A stretch of 64,000 nucleotides of DNA, taken from NCBI GenBank assembly GCA_030760725.1, contig JASWHV010000010.1, forward strand, positions 29,951,760 through 30,015,759. The letters are read 5' to 3'. Of this stretch, positions 20,031 through 33,385 are shown piece by piece (position 1 is the stretch's first letter; every line of letters begins with the position of its first letter). The notes under the pieces were generated by a model. The model did not search any database and was not told where the DNA came from. It was given only the letters and a program-made list of their open reading frames with translations. Origin of the DNA: Neostapfia colusana (Eukaryota > Streptophyta > Magnoliopsida > Poales > Poaceae). Both the position numbers and the translations under genes were made by a program.

Positions 20031-22682
20031 TGTGGCGGACCGGAATCCGCTCATCCAGGATCGCAGAGGGTGGTGCCACGCGATGCGACACCCGACAGCA
20101 CACGTCATAAGAACATAATATATTACATGGGAAAAACAACTGAAACTGTACAAACAGGTACAAACTTCAGTTACAACTATTGTTTATATTACACAGCGGA
20201 AGTCTACACTATACAACTCACGCCCACCTATCTAGCAAAAGTGGTTGCCCAGCCGTAGGGCAACCCACACTAGCTGCACTCCTCAGCTCAGCGCGGCGTG
20301 TACGGATCCCACTCAGCCGTGGTCCCCGACAGAGGGTAACCCTCACCGGTGGACTCGTACTCCGAGTCCGTGGGTGGCTCCTCACCTGAAAAACACTTAA
20401 GCAGCAACCGTGAGCACAAAGGCTCAGCAAGGCTTAACCGACTCACCTAAGCATGAAACTGTACATGAGGGTACAATGGACATAGGATAGTAACATTTCA
20501 GCAAAAGGACATGCTTACAAGTTCATCCTTAGTTCATCTTTTAGCAACAAGTTAACAGTTCATGAAATCGGAAATTTAGTAAGCAGTATTTGGTGGCACA
20601 CATGTAGCAATACAATTATATCAACCAGCAATATTGAATCAACATGTTTCATCCATTAATCTACGTCACGACTCAGTGACCAAGTGGTACTCTTCACCGC
20701 GAGGGACGGCGAATCGACTCGATATACACCTGCAGGGAAACCCAAAGAGCACGTCACGTACGCCCACCCGTGGAGCTGCACAGCACGCTCACTCGATGTC
20801 ATACGGGACAACCTTTCACCCAACAGCCCAAACGTCGAACCGGTCGCACCGAAACGAGCAGGAGGTTCCCCACACGGAGCATCTCTCTATGCCCGTTGGC
20901 AGATTTCCACCTTGCTGCCCTCAGCCTACACCTATAAATCGGTGCGTTATGCCTCGACGCCCGGAGGTTTAGGCTACATCGGTTTATCGGGGCCCACATA
21001 TCCGATATGACTTCGGTACATTCAAACTTGATCAGCGTGGGCCGCACACGGCTCGGTCCTCAATCGGCACGGACAGGGCTGCGCACACAAGACTCCCTCT
21101 TGCTGCGCCCTAGCACCTGCCCAGTCTCATTTTCATTACTAATTTGATCTCACATCACCCAACTGAACCCGTGCGTCCCAAGCCTATCTCGCGAGTAGAT
21201 TCCAACTACTCGACTTGTACCGAAGCCCTATGAATCTTTAAGCATAGCCTATCTATTCGAGGTCTTAGACACTACCCTCACTCTTTTAGGAACCTTTGGT
21301 TATGCAAGTGGGGTTTCATTCATCCTATACCTAATGCACATACATACTTCATATGACACTTGTAAACAAAAGAAAAACTTATAAAAAGGTTAATGCAAAC
21401 CGGGGCTTGCCTTGTTGCTGCTGGTCAGTAGTTAGTTCTTCGTCCGGAAGAAGGAAATCCAGCACTTCCGGGGTCTCTTCTTCAATTGCTACACGTTGAA
21501 TACAATACTACATGTAAATTTAAATGCAAATGTGTGAACTTAATTACATAATTGTTAATAACTCTAGCTAGCCCACCCCTTTGGTTCTGAAATTTTTATG
21601 GTGGATTGGTAGGGTCCTACCAGAGTTGTGACCAAGTTTTATTTGAAACAAAGTTCAATTGAACCTAGTACAAATAAAAGCCTCTTTGGTCAATAATTGA
21701 GCCTCTAAGTAATTCCAGGGTTTTTCATGGCTCCCACCATTACTTTCTGGAAACTAGAATTTAGGATGGTTCTAATGGAGTTGGTTTCATGTCATTTGAG
21801 GAATTCTACAGAAAGTTATGTCCTAATTAAGATTGGAGAAAATCTGAAAAATGTTTCTGTACATTTTTTTGCTATTTTCTCTGGGCAGTTCCCTTAATCA
21901 CCCAATTAGGGTAACTAAATGAACTTGGATGAGTCTTAAAATTTTACTTGGATTCAGGGATTCTCCAATGAACCTTTTAGCCAAATTTCAGAATTTTTCA
22001 TAAAGTAGTTCTCCAGATAAAATTCCCGACAGTTTAAACTTTAGGGATTTAATTCTGGAAAACTATTCACTTTCATGAGCTGAATTTGGTATTGCTGGAA
22101 AGTGCTCAAAGATCTAAATCCAACCAAATTTGCTTCACTCGATTTGGAGCTTTCTAGCCGAAGTTATGAGGATTTGAAATTTGGAAGAATCCTGAAAATC
22201 GGGGGAAAAGTTTAAACTCTCGGGGCCTGCGGGTACACGTGTCGAGCGCGGAGGTGTCCGGCACATCGGAGCTCACAGGGTATTTTGCGCGCCAGCACAG
22301 CCGATCCCCGGCCACACCCGATCCCGGTTTAAATTCTTCAGACGCTGACACGTGGGCCAGCCGGCTTCGTCTTCCTCCCGCCGTTCTCTCACGCCCGCGC
22401 CGCCGACCTCGCCGGAGCAGGCTCGGGGCTCGCCGGCTAGCCGCTGCCGGACCACCCAGGGGCTCAAACTCGCCGCTAGGGGGTTGTCGATGTCGAGGAA
22501 CACGTCGGTGGTGTCAGGTCGGGCTGGGGGTTGACCGGAAATAGCTCGGCGATGTGCCACTGCCTCGGTTGAGGTTCGACACCGTCGACCGTGGTTTCTA
22601 AACCCGCCAACACCTCAAACAAACGGCCCTACAGCATCAGTGTACCTCTAGGAAGCTCGACAAGGTGTCAAAAGGGTTCAGG
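20031..22682 (-). repeat. CRb-1 3' LTR, part before the CRa-2 insertion
   Basis: TGTGGCGGACC on the plus strand is the LTR edge. The segment aligns base by base with 40913-43604. The last five bases TCAGG are the target site of CRa-2. Confidence 0.9.
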
Positions 22683-25681
22683 TGTGACAACCTCATCTCG
22701 GGTGTCAGCATATGTTCATGTTTATGAAGAAGAAAAACATTTTTAGAAAAGAGGGAACAGAAACAAGTATCAAAAGGATAGCCAGTAAAGCTCTCTGAGA
22801 GCGCCAAAGGCAACTTCCACGACCAGCAGACCACGTGGTGTGTTCGGAACTCATTTCCGAGAGATAGGGAGAGGTCCGACGCTAAACTGGATACGTGGCA
22901 GGCTCGGGGGTCACCTCCGCAATTGGAAAGAGGTCCGACCCTGTGGGACACGTACTGCCCACGGAGATAGCCTCTGCGGAAGAAGCAAAGGCATTTTTCA
23001 TAGGACACGTGTCATCCACGGAGCTAGTCCTCGCGGAAATAAGAGGACCAGTTGTGGGGGATACGCGTCAATCTCGGAGCTCATCTCAGAGAAGTCCGGA
23101 TCTATCGAACACGTGTCGCCACCGGAGCTTATCTCCGAAGATCCGTCGCTGCTGGACACGTGTCGACCTCGGGGCATGTCCCTGAGGGAAGGAAAAAGGC
23201 GGAAAGACCGGCACCCACACGTGGCGTGTGCGGAGCTCGTCTCCGAAGAAGAGGGAGGTCTCGCTCGTGACACGCGGCACAACCGGAGCTCGTCTCTGTG
23301 GGAGAAGAGATACCAGGCTCGGAAGGACACGTGGAGCTTCCGGAGCTCATCATCACGGAGGTAACGAATCTGAAGCGGATTTTACGCGTAAAGATACCAG
23401 TACGCAACGAAAACCGATCCAAACTCCACAGTGTTACGAAAGATAAGACGTCAGGATTCAACAAGATCTGAATAAGACTTTTATTCGGGATCCAATCAGA
23501 TTAGGACTCTTCTCTTCCCGATTATAAATAGAACCCAAAACCTCTGGTTGAAACCATGAACTTCTCTTTCAACTCCTAAGCCAACGACTTAGCGCTCTAG
23601 CCCTAACTCGCCGAGCAAAACATCGCCGAAGCGCAACAAGGGAGATCATCGGAGAAGAACTGAGTGGTCTGAGGAGGACCTCAAAGTCAAGAAGAGCGTG
23701 AGGTAGGACTTCAATACCACCTTACGACATCATGTTGTTCATCTCTTTGCATCTGTTCTTCGATTCCTTTGGAACAGAAGCCTTTTCGTGGGCAGATCAC
23801 TCGATGATCAGTTTGATCTAAAGACAAGATCATCGCCACAACCACCTTTGATCCGAATACCTCTGACCATGCAAGCCATGCAAGAATACGTACAGATCAA
23901 TCTAATGAAACTAATCATAGGATAGCATGCATGTGCATCATCGCATCTAGTTTAGGGTTTTGTGCATGATATTGATTGCTATGAATCTTGTATGCACGTG
24001 AATCCTACATAGCAGGACAGGTTCAGGAAGCTGTCTACGACAAACTGCAGCAACAAGGTTTTGAGAATCAAGAACAACCGGAACCGCAAGAACAAGGCAA
24101 GTGCTCCTTGACCATGTTGATCCCATGTTTTGGGTAAAACTATTTTGTTTTGCGAAAGGTGTGTGTGTGCTGAGTCAAACATGATGGGAAACCCTTTTAT
24201 AGGAGTTTACTAGTTTTGGTTAAACCACCCTTGTCACCTGGGAAGTTTTATGAGTCGGTATGATTTTTGTTTTATGCTTCGCTGAGTCCATGGGATTGGG
24301 AAGCGAGATAGATGTGTCTAGCTAACTGCACTCATAATAATAAGGGGAAACTGATGTTAATAATGAACATGGATCGGAGAGAGATCTAGGCAAGACTGTG
24401 TTTGTGAATGAGGTAGCATGAGATGGTGGTCTTGCTTTCCATAGATCTAAGGACCGGTTCATGCATGCACATGCCAGGATAACAGTGCCACCACAAGGCC
24501 AAGTATGGGTGCGGCTTAGCTGAGTAATTAGGTAAGTTGCTAGAGTGTTATGGACCGTGGAAGGCGCGGGGAATGGGAGTCGAGTGAGGACTGCCCTGGG
24601 AACTGCATGGCACAAGAGGGGGCCCGTGGGTGGGAGAATTGGAGATTCTAGCCTGCCGGTGAAACCTTAGTGAGTCCATACATCTAGTAACCCCTTTGTA
24701 AAGGCTATTTTGTGATCTCTTGACCATACACCAACGGTTGTGTACTGGTATAATGGAGGTTCTGCAGTCGCCGACGGGTGACGAAATCACAAACTTGTGG
24801 GTAAAGAGGTGCAAACTCTGCAGAGTTACTAAAACTATCATGATAGCCGAGCTTACGGTTACGAGCACCTGGCTAAACTGCCATGATTAGATGGGATGGT
24901 TACGGGAATGGTTATTGGGAAGGATCTTGGTTATGGTTATTGGTTATGGTTTGGTTTGGGACTGTTAAGTCCGGGAGATGAGATGGTTGCATGACTGGTG
25001 GGTCATGACATGAGATTGGTCTCGGTGCGAGACAAGGTTGTTTTATGAGGTGAAATGGTAGCGAATACGAGGAGGTATTCGTGAGTATGAGTAAAGGATT
25101 GGTTAGTGTTCGGATGGAACACGGGAAGTGATGGAGGTATGTTGGTAATTTAATACATGCTGGGACTACATTCATCTAAAGTTAAGTTGCTGTTTTATCA
25201 TGATTTTATAAATTTGCTTTTCTGCAAATAAGCCTTTTATACTTACCTTGTTTATGAGCTGCATATCATGTGTTATTCCCGCACTTGCTGAGTACATCAT
25301 TGTGCTCAAACTTGCATTATTATTTCTTCATCAACAGCAAGAGAAGACTACTATAAGACCGAGTAGAGCATTATGGCGTGTGATCTGTTCTCAACCTTGC
25401 CTGTGGAGGGAATAGAGATGGAGCCACTTCTGCTTAGTTTTGCTTCCGCATTAGTTTTTGCTTCCGCATTTAAATAAGAATTCCGCTGTGTAGAAATAAG
25501 GACTTCCGCTGTGAGCATGAGTACAAGACTCATGAGGTGCTGTAATAAACTCTGTTATTCGTGGTAATATATAATCTGAATTTAGTTTGTGGAACGTATG
25601 TGTATGTGTGATAAACATCCTGGGCACACATATGCATTAGTTCTCGGTTCCGTGGTTTTCCACAGAATTGAGGGCGTCACA
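22683..25681 (+). repeat. 5' LTR of CRa-2
   Basis: 2999 bp, TGTGACAACC to GGGCGTCACA. It contains a G-box array (22831-23345) and TATA box (23523). The part after the TATA box (>2.1 kb) has no gene; short minus-strand ORFs recur in each LTR copy only because the LTRs are homologous. Confidence 0.93.
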
Positions 25682-25684
25682 GAT

Positions 25685-25698
25685 TGGTATCAGAGCCA
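25685..25698 (+). other. Primer binding site of CRa-2
   Basis: TGGTATCAGAGCCA, complementary to the 3' end of initiator methionine tRNA as in many plant LTR retrotransposons, three bases after the LTR. CRa-3 has the same site at 52711. Confidence 0.85.
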
Positions 25699-26112
25699 CG
25701 GGTTGATAGTAGGTTACACGCCTAAAGATAGAATCCTTAGATTGATATTAGAGCCACAGGTTAACAGCAAGTTATACCCCTAAATAGAAGCTACGCGGAC
25801 CAAAGGAAGCATTCTAGGGTGAATAGCCTAGATTGGCCTTGAAACCACCTTGACATAGGAAACCATCCTTGAATAGGAGTTGAGTGGGCCCTTGTAATGA
25901 TTATTTGTGAATATGTGCTTAGTGTGAGTTGTGGGACGTCTTAAAAACATTGTCCATATCCACACGTAAGAAGAAAGAGGAGTGAAATGCTTCGGCACTT
26001 GATCACATCCTCATAAGGACTAATATATATAGTCCAACTCCCCTTGATGCATATAGTTGAAAGGACCTACCTAACCTTCTAACCTTCTATTCTATTTCGT
26101 TCCCCCACACAG

Positions 26113-29100
26113 ATGGTGAGAGGAAACGCCAGCCGAAGGAACGTCCAGGAAGATGACCACGAGGAAGTTCCTGCTAACCCCGGAGCTGGCGAAAACAACC
26201 TAGAAAGGTTGATGGCCATGCAAAACCAGCTTATGCAAACCATGATCCAAGCTTTGGGTCAGTTGCAGGCCAATCAACACCCTGTTCCGGCACCACCGCC
26301 ACCACCACCGCCGGCTCATAACAGGCTGGGAGAGTTCATGAGGACTCGACCACCCACCTTTGCTCAAGCAAGCGATCCAATGGAGGCCGATGATTGGTTG
26401 AAATCCATGGAGAAGAAGCTTGCCATTGTTCAGTGCAACGACCGAGATAAGGTTCTCTTTGCGTCGCACCAACTGATGGGAGCAGCTGCTGACTGGTGGG
26501 ATGCCTTGAGCAACGCCCATGCCAGCCCGGAGACAATCACTTGGACTGAGTTCAAGGAAAATTTCCGCTCCCACTACATCTCTGTTGGCGTAATGATGCT
26601 CAAGAGGCAGGAGTTTCAAGGTCTCCGCCAAGGGCAGAAAAGTGTGAACGAATATCTCAACAAGTTAATACAACTGTCCCGGTATGCCCCCGAAGATGTC
26701 AACTAAGATCAGAGGAAGCAGTACCTGTTCATGAGAGGGTTGAACAATGAGATCAAAGTTCAGCTCCTCAACAATGACTACGTAAGCTTCCATAAGCTGG
26801 TTAATAAGGCTATCGTGGTGGAAAACAAGATCCAAGAGATCGAGCGCGAGTGCAAAAGGAAGATCCCATACCAGCCCCAAGGGAGCAACGTACGACCTAG
26901 ATACATGCCCCCTGCACCGCAGTATGGATCGACCACTCCTACGTACCGCCCTGGTCAGCCACCACAGCAACGGCCCGTTGCACCGGCACCTCGTGTGCCC
27001 ATGCCTCCTGCGCCCCGGCCTAACAATGGCGCTCCTGTTCAAAACCCCCGCCCCAACGTACCTGCTGCCGTAAGCAACAGGGCATGCTTTGCATGCGGGG
27101 AAGTAGGCCACTTCGCTAACCAGTGCCTGAGGAGAGGCCCTGGACGGCAAGGTAACGTGCCCAAGAAGAACCAGCGACCAAACGGAGGGGACAACCAAGG
27201 GAACCGTGGATCGCAGAACTATGCTCGTGGCCATGTTAACCATGTCACTGCTGAGGAAGCACAACAGGCTGAGGACGTCGCAATTGGTATGTTCCTTGCC
27301 AACTCCAACCCAGCCACCATTTTATTTGATTCCGGAGCATCGCATTCCTTCATATCATCCAAATATGTTGCCAAACATCATCTACCCGTATCCCACCTAG
27401 AATGTGCTATGTTAGTTAATTCTCCCGGAGGAGAAATGAGGACTAGTATAGTATGTCCTAAGGTAAGCCTTAAAATAAGGGGGGTAGACATCCTTGCCAA
27501 CCTTATTGTCTTGGACTCCCACGGAATTGACATCATACTCGGAATGGACTGGTTAAGCAAGCACAATGGAGTAATCCAATGCGCTGAGAGAAGCGTGCAG
27601 TTGACAAACGAACACGGTATCCGTGTCGAGTTTGAGTCAGCCCCGCAGGCGACCGAACGAGCGGATCTGAACCATGTTGATGGAGTAGCATTGGACAACA
27701 TTCCAGTGGTTCAGGAATTTTCGGATGTGTTCCCGGAAGAACTTCCAGGTATGCCACCTGACCGGGATATTGAGTTTGCCATAGATTTGGTACCTGGAAC
27801 TGCACCCATAGCCAAGAGACCGTATAGGATGCCCGTCAACGAGTTAGTTGAACTAAAGAAGCAAATTCAAGAACAGTTGGAGAAGGGTTTTATCCGGCCA
27901 AGTTCGTCACCATGGGGAGCCCCGGTACTTTTCATGGACAAGAAGGACGGAACCCAAAGAATGTGCGTGGACTACAGGTCTCTCAACGAGGTAACAATCA
28001 AGAATAAATACCCTCTGCCCCGTATAGAGGACCTGTTCGATCAAATGAAAGGAGCCCAAGTGTTCTCCAAGATTGATCTTCGGTCGGGATATTTCCAGCT
28101 GAAGATTAAGCCCTCCGATATACCTAAGACAGCCTTTCGGACGCGGTATGGTTCATATGAATATACCGTTATGTCTTTTGGATTGACGAATGCACCCGCA
28201 TACTTCATGTACCTTATGAATAAGGTTTTCATGGAGTACTTGGACAAGTTCGTCGTGGTTTTCATCGATGACATTATGGTGTATTCAAAAAGTGAGGAGG
28301 AGCATGAAGAACATCTGAGATTGACCTTGCAGAAGTTGTGAGAGCATCAGTTGTATGCCAAGCTCAACAAGTGTCAATTTTGGCTAAGGGAAATATCCTT
28401 CCTAGGCCACATCATCTCCAAGGAAGGGGTATCAGTTGATCCTGGAAAGGTGAGAGATGTTCTAAAGTGGGACCAACCGAGGAGCATGAGGGATATTCGG
28501 AGTTTCCTTGGGATGGCAGGATACTAACGGCGCTTCATTAAAGACTTCTCTAAAATAGCAAAACCTATGACGGAGTTGCTAATGAAGGGAAAAGTCTTTC
28601 AATGGACACAAGCCTGCCAAGAAAGTTTTGAGGAACTCAAGAAAAGGCTAACCACAGCACCAGTTCTGGTATTGCCAGACGTAAGCAAGAGCCTTGACAT
28701 ATATTGTGACGCATCCAGACAAGGGCTCGGATGTGTACTCATGCAGGAAGGACAAGTGGTAGCCTATGCCTCACGACAATTAAAGAAGCACGAGCTTAAC
28801 TATCCTACTCATGATTTGGAGTTAGCAGCAGTGGTGCATGCATTGAAGATTTGGAGACATTATATCCTTGGTCATCGATGTGAGATCTATACGGATCATA
28901 AAAGCCTCAAGTACATATTTACACAAACGGACTTGAATTTGAGGCAACGTCGATGGTTAGAACTTATAAAGGATTATGATGTGGAAATCAACTACCACCC
29001 CGGGAAGGCCAATGTGGTCGCTGACGCATTGAGCAGAAAGGGAGCATGCCACCAACTCACAGTTCGGGAGCTACCACCCGAACTTCGAAAGGAGTTCGAA

Positions 29101-30612
29101 CGGTTACACCTCGGATTCTTGAATAACATGGAAATGATGGAGATCCACTCCTCATTGGAGCAAGAAATAAGAAAGGGACAAGCAACGGACGAGGGGATCA
29201 AGGAAATCAAGGAAAGAATCCGACAAGGGATAGAGAAGAATTTCAAAGAGGATGAAAAGGGTACGCTTTGGCTAGGAAAAAGGATTTGTGTGCCAAACCT
29301 AAGACACCTTCGCGACATGATATTGAAGGAGGCACATGATTCACCCTATTCCATACATCCAGGGAGCACCAAAATGTACAAGGACTTGAAAACTTGCTAT
29401 TGGTGGGATGGTATGAAGAGGGATATAGCCGAACACATTGCCCTATGCGACACATGCCAACGGGTAAAAGCCGAACATCAAAAACCCGCTGGATTGTTGC
29501 AACCTTTGAAAATACCTGAATGGAAATGGGAGGACATCAGTATGGACTTTATTGTCGGATTGCCATGAACTCAGTCAGGATATGATTCCATCTGGGTCAT
29601 TGTGGACCGGTTGACGAAAACCGCCCATTTTCTTCCGGTAAAGACCAGTTGCAACGTTACACAGTTGGCAGAGTTGTACATGGAGCAGATCGTGTGCCGT
29701 CATGGAGTTCCAATGAGGATAGTCTCAGATCGAGGTTCTCAGTTTACCTCTAGATTCTGGAAGAAGCTGCAGAAATCCATGGGTACACGACTGGATTTTA
29801 GCTCTGCCTACCACCCACAAACAGATGGACAAACCGAAAGGACGAACCAAATTTTGGAGGACATGTTGAGAGCTTGCGCCTTGAAACGTGGGCGTAGTTG
29901 GGATAGGAGTTTACCGTATGCAGAGTTCTCCTATAACAACAGCTATCAAGCTAGCTTGAAGATGTCGCCTTTCGAAGGCTTATATGGTAGACAGTGTAGA
30001 ACGCCACTGTTCTGGAATGAGACTGGAGAGAACCAGGTGTTTGGACCCGAAGTACTACAAGAGGCTGAAAAGCAAGTCCAAGCGATACGGGAGAACTTAA
30101 AGGCTGCTCAGTCACGACAGAAAGGCTATGCGGACAATAGGCGTAGAAAGTTGACCTTTGAAGTTGGAGACTTCGTATACCTTAAGGTATCACCTATCCG
30201 AGGCCAACGACGTTTTAACGTCAAAGGCAAACTAGCGCCTCGCTACATCGGACCATTTAAGATTTTGGGTAAGCGAGGAGAAGTAGCCTATCAACTAGAG
30301 CTCCCAAACCACCTCTCCGACGTACATGACGTGTTTCATGTATCTCAGCTCAAGAAGTGTTTGAGAATACCAGAGGAACAAGTGTGAATGAGAGAACTTA
30401 AACTTCAAGAGGACCTGACTTACGCAGAACACCCTATCCGAATCTTGGACGAAAAGGAAAGGGTCACCCGAAACAAGGTAATTCGATGGTGCAAGGTACA
30501 ATGGAGCCATCACACTGAAGCTGAAGCCACATGGGAGCGGGAAGAGGATATTAAGGCTGAATTCTCCTATCTATTTTCTACTAACGAATCTCGAGGGCGA
30601 GATTCAATTTAA
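26113..30612 (+). pseudogene. CRa-2 gag-pol polyprotein with five in-frame stops
   Basis: One reading frame without indels, start MVRGNASRRN at 26113. Order: Gag (WWDALSNAH), CCHC knuckle (CFACGEVGHFANQC, 27085-27126), protease DSG (about 27328), RT (MCVDYRSLN, FIDDIMVYS near 28260), RNase H (DIYCDAS, 28693, to YHPGKANVVADAL, about 29030), integrase HHCC (29329-29480) and DDE core (MDFIVG, SDRGSQF, TDGQTER), chromodomain (ATWEREEDIKAEF, about 30525-30570). Stops: TAA 26704, TGA 28339, TAA 28525, TGA 29566, TGA 30385. Copy CRa-3 reads serine (TCA) at the first stop and TAT at the third. Usual size for the clade, ~1500 codons. It cannot give a full protein without readthrough. Confidence 0.93.
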
Positions 30613-30624
30613 GGGGGGTAGATT
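30611..30624 (+). other. Polypurine tract of CRa-2
   Basis: AAGGGGGGTAGATT directly before the 3' LTR; the gag-pol stop overlaps its left edge. Confidence 0.8.
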
Positions 30625-33385
30625 TGTGACACCCTCATCTCGGGTGTCAGCATATGTTAATGTTTATGAAGAAGAAAAACATTTTTAGAAAAGAGGGAAC
30701 AGAAACAAGTATCAAAAGGATAGCCAGTAAAGCTCTCTGAGAGCGCCAAAGGCAACTTCCACGACCAGCAGACCACGTGGTGTGTTCGGAACTCATTTTC
30801 GAGAGATAGGGAGAGGTCCGACGCTAAACTGGATACGTGGCAGGCTCGGGGGTCATCTCCGCAATTGGAAAGAGGTCCGACCCTGTGGGACACGTACTGC
30901 CCACGAAGATAGCCTCTGCGGAAGAAGCAAAGGCATTTTTCATAGGACACGTGTCATCTACGGAGCTAGTCCTCGCGGGAGAACCGGAGCTCGTCTCTGT
31001 GGGAGAAGAGATACCAGGCTCGGAAGAACACGTGGAGCTTCCGGAGCTCATCATCACGGAGGTAACGAATTTGAAGCGGTTTTTACGCGTAAAGATACCA
31101 GTACGCAACGAAAATCGATCCAAACTCCACAGTGTTACCAAAGATAAGACGTCAGGATTCAACAAGACCTGAATAAGACTTTTATTCGGGATCCAATCAG
31201 ATTAGGACTCTTCTCTTCCCGATTATAAATAGAACCCAAAACCTCTGGCCAAAACCACGAACTTCTCTTTCAACTCCTAAGCCGACGACTTAGCGCTCTA
31301 GCCCTAACTCGCCGAGCAAAACATCGCCGAAGCGCAACAAGGGAGATCATCAGAGAAGAACCGAGTGGTCTGAGGAGGACCTCAAAGTCAAGAAGAGCGT
31401 GAGGTAGGACTTCAATACCACCTTACGACATCATGTTGTTCATCTCTTTGCATCTGTTCTTCGATTCCTTTCGAACAGAAGCCTTTTCGTGGGCAGATCA
31501 CTCGATGATCAGTTTGATCTAACGACAAGATCATCGCCACGACCACCTTTGATCCGAATACCTCTGACCATGCAAGCCATGCAAGAATACGTACATATCA
31601 ATCTAATGAAACTAATCATAGGATAGCATGCATGTGCGTCATCGCATCTAGTTTAGGGTTTTGTGCATGATATTGATTGCTATGAATCTTGTATGCACGT
31701 GAATCCTACATAGCAGGACAGGTTCAGGAAGCTGTCTACGACGAACTGCAGCAACAAGGTTTTGAGAATCAAGAACAACCGGAACCGCAAGAACAAGGCA
31801 AGTGCTCCTTGACCATGTTGATCCTATGTTTTGGGTAAAACTATTTTGTTTTGCGAAAAGGTGTGTGTGTGCTGAGTCAAACATGATGGGAAACCCTTTT
31901 ATAGGAGTTTACTAGTTTTGGTTAAACCACCCTTGTCACCTGGGAAGTTTTATGAGTCAGGTATGATTTTTGTTTTATGCTTCGCTGAGTCCATGGGATT
32001 GGGAAGCGAGATAGATGTGTCTAGCTAACTGCACTCATAATAATAAGGGGAAACTGATGTTAATAATGAACATGGATCGGAGGGAGATCTAGGCAAGACT
32101 GGGTTTGTGAATGAGGTAGCATGAGATGGTGGTTTTGCTTGCCATAGATCTAAGGACCGGTTCATGCATGCACATGCCAGGATAACAGTGCCACCACAAG
32201 GCCAAGTATGGGTGCGGCTTAGCTGAGTAATTAGGTAAGTTGCTAGAGTGTTATGGACCGTGGAAGGCGCCGGGAATGGGAGTCGAGTGAGGACTGCCCT
32301 TGGAACTGCATGGCACAAGAGGGGGCCCATGGGTGGGAGAATTGGAGATTCTAGCCTGCCGGTGAAACCTTAGTGAGTCCATACATCTAGTAACCCCTTT
32401 GTAAAGGCTCTTTTGTGATCTCTTGACCATACACCAACGGTTGTGTACTGGTATAATGGAGGTTCTACAGTCGCCGATGGGTGACGAAATCACAAACTTG
32501 TGGGTAAAGAGGTGCAAACTCTGCAGAGTTACTAAAACTATCATGATAGCCGAACATACGGTTACGAGCACCTGGCTAAACTGCCATGATTAGATGGGAT
32601 GGTTACGGGAATGGTTATTGGTAAGGATATTGGTTATGTTTATTGGTTATGGTTTGGTTTGGGACTGTTAAGTCCGGGAGATGAGATGGTTGCATGACTG
32701 GTGGGTCATGACATGAGATTGGTCTCGGTGCGAGACAAGGTTGTTTTATGAGGTGAAATGTTAGCGAATACGAGGAGATATTCGTGAGTATGAGTAAAGG
32801 ATTGGTTAATGTTCGGATGCAACACGGGAAGTGATGGAGGTATGTTGGTAATTTAATACATGCTGGGACTACATTCATCTAAAGTTAAGTTGCTGTTTTA
32901 TCATGATTTTATAAATTTGCTTTTCTGCAAATAAGCCTTTTATACCTACCTTGTTTATGAGCTGCATATCATGTGTTATTCCCGCACTTGCTGAGTACAT
33001 CATTGTGCTCAAACTTGCATTATTATTTCTTCATCAACAGCAAGAGAAGACTACTATGAAGACCGAGTAGAGCATTATGGCGTGTGATCTGTTCTCAACC
33101 TTGCCTGTGGAGGGAATAAAGATGGAGCCACTTCTGCTTAGTTTTGCTTCCGCATTAGTTTTTGCTTCCGCATTTAAATAAGAATTCCGCTGCGTAGAAA
33201 TAAGGACTTCCGCTGTGAGCATGAGTCCAAGACTCATGAGGTGCTGTAATAAACTCTGTTATTCGTGGTAATATATAATCTGAATTCAGTTTGTGGAACG
33301 TATGTGTATGTGTGATAAACATCCTGGGCACACATATGCATTAGTTCTCGGTTCCGTGGTTTTCCACAGAATTGAGGGCGTCACA
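30625..33385 (+). repeat. 3' LTR of CRa-2, with a ~240-bp internal deletion
   Basis: 2761 bp. It aligns with the 5' LTR except that the part corresponding to about 23034-23280 is missing at 30978 (CTCGCGG joins GAGAACCGGAGCTCG). The lost part is made of G-box units, so slippage or recombination between units is the likely cause. Confidence 0.92.

Larger units (their letters stand above)
22683..33385 (+). mobile_element. CRa-2: complete chromovirus inserted in the CRb-1 LTR
   Basis: Flanked by TCAGG on both sides (22678-22682 and 33386-33390). The uninterrupted site is preserved in the other CRb-1 LTR at 43600-43604, which proves the insertion. Parts: 5' LTR 22683-25681, primer site 25685, gag-pol frame 26113-30612, polypurine tract 30611-30624, 3' LTR 30625-33385. 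Chromodomain, initiator-methionine-type primer site and ~3 kb LTRs suggest the Tekay/Del clade of chromoviruses (inferred). Confidence 0.95.

Noticed and set aside
24322..25175. Minus-strand ORFs of 60-106 codons in the CRa LTRs
   Set aside because: Present in all CRa LTR copies at the same place, with differing ends and no domain; LTR sequence after the TATA box.
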